11,755 nt of DNA, from the NCBI GenBank assembly GCA_035295665.1, contig DATGIQ010000634.1, forward strand, positions 1 to 11,755. Direction: 5' to 3'. Positions 7,089-11,755 of the stretch are shown piece after piece. A program made the position numbers and the translations under genes. Origin of the DNA: DATGIQ01 sp035295665. Lineage in GTDB: Bacteria > Planctomycetota > Planctomycetia > Gemmatales > Gemmataceae. Within the stretch, counting starts at the first letter, position 1; the number at the start of each line of letters is the position of its first letter. Below the pieces are notes generated by a model. That model saw nothing but the letters and a program-made list of their open reading frames with translations. It made no database searches and was not told where the DNA came from.

Positions 7089-10056
7089 ATCGCCCAACTT
7101 CGGGTCCTGTCGTGCGCTCCAACAGGAGGCGAAACTGCGCATGGTGACGGATACCATCCAGGTCGGGATCCGTGGCGGCTTGGTCGTATCCATACCCTTG
7201 CTTCAACGCCTCCCCGAGTAGTCGCAGGCCATTTTCCGCACAGCAAGCCGCCAGGGGCTCTTTGCTTCTCTCCGCCAGCAGCGCGTAGAAACAAGCGGCA
7301 CCGTACAGGATCGGGCCGGTTGGTTGTCGGTAAACGCACAGGTCGATATCTTCCGCAAACGGGTTGCCCCTCCCTTGCCGAGCGCGGATCACGGCTCGGG
7401 CCAAACGCGCCTCTACAAGCCCCGGGTTCGCTGCCAGAGCACGACCAAACCAGGCCACGGCTTCTTCGGAGTCGGGCGTTTGGTTCTCCAGGAGCATCCC
7501 GTACCCGTAGCAAGCCTTCGCGTTGTGGGGATCTTGTTCGAGGACCTTGCGAAGGATCTCCTGAGCTTTGTTCGGGCTGCGCCGCGAAACCAGAAAGGCG
7601 TAGCTCAGAAGCATATCGACGTTTTTTCGGCCGTTTGCCCATGCCTCAGCAAAAGCTACGTCGGCTTCGTCAATATGGCCCAGGTGTGCCAGGGCAATCC
7701 CGCGGCCACCGTGCACAGCAGCTTCGTGGTATCCGTGTTCCGAAGCCTCCGTGAAATCGTCCAAGGCTGCTTGCCAGTTGCCCAAATCGAGCTGGACCAA
7801 TCCGCGGTTGAAATATGCCTGACCAATAGTGGGCCAGCACTGAGTGGCCGCGGTGTATTCTTCGATCGCCTCCTGCCTCTTCCCGAGCTGATGAAAGGCT
7901 TCGCCGAGGTTGAAGTGTCCCCAGCTGAATTCCGACCACAGGGCGGTACAGGACTGGAACGCGCTGGCGGCCAGAGCATACTCTCCCTGCTGCCGATAAC
8001 ACATTCCCAGATGGAACCACGACCAATAGTCACGCGGGTTCCGGTGCAAGGCGTTCTTCAACTCCGCGATGCTGATAGGGCGATTGATGCGCAGAGGCCG
8101 CCCCGCGAGCAAGCCTTCCAGGGCGCGGGCGCAGTCCCATGGCGCCTGTGCCTCCGGGAGCGCAGCCGCAGCGGTGGCCAGGGCATCGGCCGGCAGCGCA
8201 CTCCAGCCGAACAGTGCCAGTGGCGTCGCCTTGATGACGGGCGATATTCGCTCCGCGTCTGCTCCGGCTAGCATGAAGCGTGCTCTTCCGAGGAGCAGAA
8301 GCAGCTCGCAAATGTCTCCTGCTACGGATTCCTGCTCTCTTGGATCCAGCAGCCGCCAGGCCGTCTGGTTTTGCCAATCCGCGCGCTCGAGGACCGCATA
8401 ATACCCCAGGGCTTTTTCGCAAAGCTCCACGCCTTCGTGAAGCAGGGCATGTTCACCGATGGCCGCGTTCAGATAACAGCGCGTCAATTCGGCGTAGGTG
8501 TCGAACAGGTGCTTGGTTCGTTGAGCGACGGCCTGGTCGCCGCGGTGAACGCGCTGCAGAATGCTGGGCAAGATGGTCATGGCGACGGCCAACAGGACTG
8601 CCGCCGCCACAGCGATCCATCCACTCAGTGCCCATCGGGGGTGCCGGCGGCGCCATTTGTGGAGGCGTTCCCGCCAGCTCAGCTCCGGGGCGAATTTTAG
8701 CGGGCGGTCTTCGAGGGAACGGCGAAGGTCTTCGGCGAGATGCTCCGCCTGTTGATAGCGGTCCACGGGATCCGGAGCGAGGCACTTGCGGAGGATGCTT
8801 TCCAGGCTCCAAGGCATATCGGGCCGATGCCGGCGTAACGACGGGACCGAGCTGGCGCGCTCCACGGCCATCTTGTCCACAAGGTCCGGGAACGAAACGT
8901 CGCCGGCGTTCGTGAGGAATGGACTTCGGCCGCCCAGCAGCTCATAGAACACGATTCCCAGCGCATACAGATCGGCACGATGATCCACCTGACGCGCCAG
9001 AGCCGGGTCGCGGCTGGCCAAGGCGAACAGGTGTTCTGGAGCCATGTAGGCCAGTGTGCCCCCCACGGTTGCTGCTGCCAACGCCTGGTCAGCTCGGAGG
9101 TTTTCGGCCAGGTTGAAGTCGAGCAGCATCGGCTGGCCATCGGCGCCCAAGAGGATATTCGACGGCTTGATGTCGCGGTGAAGGATGCCACGCTGGTGGG
9201 CGTGCTGGAGCGCCTCGGCCAGCCGGGCGATGATCCAGACCACCGCATCCCGATAAGAAAGACGGGCCAGGAACGCCAACGGCATCTGCGCGGGATCCGT
9301 GGCCGGGGACTCCGGGCTCCGGAGTTCAGTCAGCGCTGCGACGAGCTGTTTGCCGTGCATCGGCAAGCTCGCTTCCGCACTGAGTACTTGCAGGACGGAC
9401 GCGAGTGTGGCACCGCCGAAATACGGCATGCACACAATCCGCAGCCCCGCCGCGGTGTCGTCGTGGACGGAGTAGATGGGAACGATGTGCGTGTGCTGCA
9501 ATTGTGCCAAGGTCTGGGGCTCATCGCTGTCGATGGCCGAGACTTTGACCACGACTGGTCGGGCGGCCAGCGTTTTTTGTTGCGCCAAATAGACGCGGGC
9601 AAAGGAGCCACGCCCAAGCTCATGGCAGAGACGGAACCCACACAACTCATCCCCGACCGTCGGCAGGGCAAGCAGGCGGCTGCCGGGGGCAGCCTTTCCG
9701 TCGCCCAAGCGCAATAGGGCCTGCTGTTGCAAAAGATGAGCCAAGGACTCCTTCTGCCCGGGGAAACGGCACCGGTAATCTTCGGAACTGGGTTGCTGTC
9801 CGAGTTGGCGGCGTTGCCAGTAATCTTCGCTCAGCAGGCTGGCGACATCGGGGTCATTTTCCGGATTGGCGGGCCAACGGTTCAGCAAATCTTCGGGGGG
9901 AATGGGCTGTCCTTCTTCCCAGCTCATGCGCAGCTCGGCCAGGAGCTGACGCTTCAGGCTGCGGACCGCCACGAAATCCCGCCCTGCCGGCGCAGATTCT
10001 GCCTGCTTGCCGTTGGCCGGGCGGATACGATCCCTGTCGTCATGGTGCGGACTCAT
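7087..10056 (-). CDS. Membrane-anchored Ser/Thr protein kinase with C-terminal TPR array
   Basis: The protein has 989 residues. Residues 30-120 show two related blocks, W..GQPIPPEDLLNRWP and QRRQLGQQPSSEDYRCRFP, a pattern I associate with planctomycete kinases. The kinase domain (about 138-445) has the glycine loop GRGSFARV (148-155), Lys171 in VVVKV, a likely helix-C Glu179, HRDIKPSN (293-300, catalytic Asp295), the metal-binding Asp313 in DFN instead of DFG, and APE (339-341). Activity is likely. One membrane segment (about 474-497) follows an Arg-rich stretch (RRRHPR at 469-474), so the C-terminal half should face outward. That half holds six consecutive TPR-like units with near-perfect 34-residue spacing at 675-879 (about 8034-7420), probably a protein-binding sensor surface. 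It starts 33 bp after the large secreted protein gene, with GAGG 9 nt upstream of the ATG, and ends 10 nt before the HD-GYP gene. Substrates are unknown. Confidence 0.95.
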   Translation of the reverse strand: MSPHHDDRDRIRPANGKQAESAPAGRDFVAVRSLKRQLLAELRMSWEEGQPIPPEDLLNRWPANPENDPDVASLLSEDYWQRRQLGQQPSSEDYRCRFPGQKESLAHLLQQQALLRLGDGKAAPGSRLLALPTVGDELCGFRLCHELGRGSFARVYLAQQKTLAARPVVVKVSAIDSDEPQTLAQLQHTHIVPIYSVHDDTAAGLRIVCMPYFGGATLASVLQVLSAEASLPMHGKQLVAALTELRSPESPATDPAQMPLAFLARLSYRDAVVWIIARLAEALQHAHQRGILHRDIKPSNILLGADGQPMLLDFNLAENLRADQALAAATVGGTLAYMAPEHLFALASRDPALARQVDHRADLYALGIVFYELLGGRSPFLTNAGDVSFPDLVDKMAVERASSVPSLRRHRPDMPWSLESILRKCLAPDPVDRYQQAEHLAEDLRRSLEDRPLKFAPELSWRERLHKWRRRHPRWALSGWIAVAAAVLLAVAMTILPSILQRVHRGDQAVAQRTKHLFDTYAELTRCYLNAAIGEHALLHEGVELCEKALGYYAVLERADWQNQTAWRLLDPREQESVAGDICELLLLLGRARFMLAGADAERISPVIKATPLALFGWSALPADALATAAAALPEAQAPWDCARALEGLLAGRPLRINRPISIAELKNALHRNPRDYWSWFHLGMCYRQQGEYALAASAFQSCTALWSEFSWGHFNLGEAFHQLGKRQEAIEEYTAATQCWPTIGQAYFNRGLVQLDLGNWQAALDDFTEASEHGYHEAAVHGGRGIALAHLGHIDEADVAFAEAWANGRKNVDMLLSYAFLVSRRSPNKAQEILRKVLEQDPHNAKACYGYGMLLENQTPDSEEAVAWFGRALAANPGLVEARLARAVIRARQGRGNPFAEDIDLCVYRQPTGPILYGAACFYALLAERSKEPLAACCAENGLRLLGEALKQGYGYDQAATDPDLDGIRHHAQFRLLLERTTGPEVGR

Positions 10057-10089
10057 GGTCAGACGCCTCGTTCCCTTCGACTTTCCCTG

Positions 10090-11755
10090 TCACCGCCCGC
10101 CACGACGCCGGCCTCGTGCTCTGGGTGTCCGGACGGCGAATGCCGCGGCCACGGCGCACGCCGGCGCCATCGTTTCCCAGAAGCCTTCCTCACTCTCCTG
10201 GTCATCCTCGGCCGTGGACATCGGTTGCTTGTCTCCTTCAATCGGCCGAGGCTTGTCCGGCATCTCCTCCGGCCGCACATTTACCGGACGGATGCGCATC
10301 TTCTCTTGCCCTTGGCGCGAACCATAGAAGACGTCCAGGGTTTGTGACCAGTTCAGCCGCTCAAACTGATGCAACACTGTCTGCAGCCACTGCAAGAGCT
10401 GCCCTGCTTCGGCTGGGCTTTGCTCCGTTCCGGAATGAGGAGCCGGAATGAGGAGCGGCAGCCGGGCGACCACTTCGGGAAGGAGGGTCTCGGAGCTTTG
10501 GGCGAGAATGCTCTCATACGCACCGCTTGGCCGCGGCGAAGGGGCAGGACCACTGGGGCCGCCGACCGGTCCGGCCGCCAGGACAAGGAAAAAGCTGCTC
10601 GGGATCCTTCCCAGATCACGCCCCCGGCTCGGCACGGTTTCCACGGCCGTAATCTGGACCGTAGGCACCGGCGACTCGATCAGGGTCGGGGATTCTTCCG
10701 TGAGGGGACGGATCCGGACCGCCGGTCCCGGACCAATCGACAAGGGGACAACCGGCTCTTGATCTTGCCCGAAACTCACGATGTTCAAGCGATACGTCAG
10801 ATTGGCCGCCACGTCGGCCGGCCAGCCCCGAACGCCGAGCACATAGGTTCCCGGATTCAGGTCAAGCACCGTAGAGATAGATCCTTCCGAGTCGCCGAGA
10901 ACCAGGGATATCACCTTGCCGGAGACATCACTCAGGCTGAGCCTGATTCCGGAAATTGCGGGAGCGCTCTCCAAGTCGAAGGAATACAGCGCATGCTGCA
11001 AGATCCTAAATTGGTAGTAGTCTGCCGGATCCGAGGCCGCGGCCAGAGGGGCCGTCCGCTCGACAGCGACGCCGGTCAGGAGCTCCGTCGGGAACAGGAC
11101 ACCCAAATCCTGGGCATGTGCGGGGTTCGTATTGGCTCCCTTGTCCAACCAAACGCGCGGATTACCGTTCGATCCTCGGGCGGGACCATTCACCGTAAAC
11201 CGGATGACGTAATCACCACCCGGGTCATTGCCTACCAGGGGATTGCCGGCCAGGTCTGTAAGCCCCAGCGCGCTCGACAAATGGAGTTGGTAGGCGCCGT
11301 TGGGCAGAGCTTCGTGTAGCACAAACTCGGCGCGATTTTCCGCATCGGCGTAATTGACAACATGGGGGAAGAATTTGTTGCCTTGGCCATCCTGAATGTA
11401 CACCGCGTCCAGAATGGGCAGCCCAGTTTGCCGAACCAACTCTCTGAGGTTGACCGTTTTGTTGAAGGCCACTGAAAGACTGGTGGGCGGAGCCGTGAGA
11501 ATGTCGCCCTGGGTCAACGGAAGACCATCCATCATCGGAACGCCGTTGACATGAGGTGAGTCATTCATGGCCTCCGCGGCCAGATTGAGGACATATTCGC
11601 CAACCGTTGCCCCGACCGTGCCGCTATGGGACACCATCGGATCGAAGATGCCATCGATCCCAGGCGGCCGCCCGAATGCAGGCATCGGAACATTATTGCT
11701 TGCCGATACGGCGAGGTAGTAATCGCCTTGTGTCAAGCCAACGTTGAGGACTGGA
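10090..11755 (-). CDS. Large secreted protein with Ig-like and PPC-like domains, N-terminus cut by the window
   Basis: The frame runs off the right edge (Pro-Val-Leu-Asn-Val-Gly precedes the TTG codon at 11736), so this is the last 554 or so residues of a longer protein. That TTG is internal, because GDYYLAVSASNN just after it reads like the end of a beta domain. Counting from TTG as 1: residues 80-183 resemble an SbsA-type Ig-like domain (TSLSVAFNKTVNL, LTDLAGNPL). Residues 236-318 resemble a pre-peptidase C-terminal (PPC) domain (DPADYYQFRI, LDLNPGTYVLGVRGW). A Pro-rich stretch follows to about 405, then an uncharacterised segment (406-500). The end is acidic (EDDQESEE), then weakly hydrophobic (APACAVAAAFAV), then very Arg-rich (RARGRRRGGR). 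The domains imply export and a cell-surface or extracellular role, perhaps adhesive, but no catalytic motif is visible. The kinase gene starts 33 bp downstream, so the two are probably one operon. Confidence 0.82.
   Translation of the reverse strand, partial: PVLNVGLTQGDYYLAVSASNNVPMPAFGRPPGIDGIFDPMVSHSGTVGATVGEYVLNLAAEAMNDSPHVNGVPMMDGLPLTQGDILTAPPTSLSVAFNKTVNLRELVRQTGLPILDAVYIQDGQGNKFFPHVVNYADAENRAEFVLHEALPNGAYQLHLSSALGLTDLAGNPLVGNDPGGDYVIRFTVNGPARGSNGNPRVWLDKGANTNPAHAQDLGVLFPTELLTGVAVERTAPLAAASDPADYYQFRILQHALYSFDLESAPAISGIRLSLSDVSGKVISLVLGDSEGSISTVLDLNPGTYVLGVRGWPADVAANLTYRLNIVSFGQDQEPVVPLSIGPGPAVRIRPLTEESPTLIESPVPTVQITAVETVPSRGRDLGRIPSSFFLVLAAGPVGGPSGPAPSPRPSGAYESILAQSSETLLPEVVARLPLLIPAPHSGTEQSPAEAGQLLQWLQTVLHQFERLNWSQTLDVFYGSRQGQEKMRIRPVNVRPEEMPDKPRPIEGDKQPMSTAEDDQESEEGFWETMAPACAVAAAFAVRTPRARGRRRGGR

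Noticed and set aside
7077..7193. Start of the HD-GYP gene at 7193.
   Set aside because: It would overlap the kinase gene by 107 nt. The extra residues are simply the kinase C-terminal coding sequence read in another frame, and GTG 7076 has a well-placed ribosome binding site.
5403..7754. A 783-codon open frame on the + strand, antisense to the HD-GYP gene and the end of the kinase gene.
   Set aside because: It mirrors high-GC coding DNA on the other strand. The - strand frames show complete HD-GYP and TPR motifs, while the + frame shows no recognisable domain and crosses a gene boundary and the palindrome.
7324..8271. A 315-codon open frame on the + strand, antisense to the TPR region of the kinase.
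   Set aside because: The regular 34-residue TPR periodicity is on the - strand; the + frame has no domain signal.
10369..11319. A 316-codon open frame on the + strand, antisense to the large secreted protein.
   Set aside because: The product is rich in Arg, Gln and Gly with no recognisable motif, and the - strand frame has clear Ig-like and PPC-like domains.

Overview
The window looks like chromosomal DNA of a planctomycete, probably of the Gemmata type. That placement is inferred from protein style, because no rRNA or marker gene is present. The clues are a large Ser/Thr kinase with a planctomycete-style N-terminal region and a C-terminal TPR array behind one membrane segment, a large secreted protein with Ig-like and PPC-like domains, and a small secreted protein with an FYFGxGQGGS motif. 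The DNA is GC-rich and densely coding. I see no tRNA, rRNA, CRISPR array, transposase or phage gene.

Layout. At the left edge the + strand carries the 3' end of a class V aminotransferase of the cysteine desulfurase type (1-268). Everything else is on the - strand and reads right to left. First comes the C-terminal part of a large secreted protein, cut by the right edge (11755-10090). It is followed by a membrane-anchored Ser/Thr protein kinase with TPRs (10056-7087) and an HD-GYP protein, a predicted cyclic-di-GMP phosphodiesterase (7076-5499). A 32-bp perfect palindrome lies after the HD-GYP stop. Next is a hybrid sensor histidine kinase, GAF-GAF-HisKA-HATPase-REC (5420-3000). After a 139-bp gap there is a second tight group: a small secreted protein (2860-2273), queA (2273-1194) and a short GH2-like protein without recognisable catalytic residues (1183-302). 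The GH2-like gene converges on the aminotransferase with 33 bp between them.

How it may work together. Three signalling chemistries sit side by side: Ser/Thr phosphorylation, cyclic-di-GMP turnover and His-Asp phosphotransfer. The kinase and the HD-GYP gene are only 10 nt apart, and the kinase stop codon is part of the HD-GYP ribosome binding site, so they are almost certainly co-expressed. The secreted protein 33 bp upstream is probably in the same transcript. The histidine kinase may be a separate unit because the palindrome lies before it. The secreted protein/queA/GH2-like group is also tightly packed (TAATG overlap, then 10 nt), but no shared function is evident.

Start codons were moved inward from the longest open frame for three genes (small secreted protein, queA, HD-GYP), using Shine-Dalgarno spacing, signal peptide position and overlap with the neighbour. 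I found nothing that clearly amounts to a new defence or mobile system. The most notable points are the signalling cluster, the palindrome between its two halves, and the degenerate GH2-like protein.
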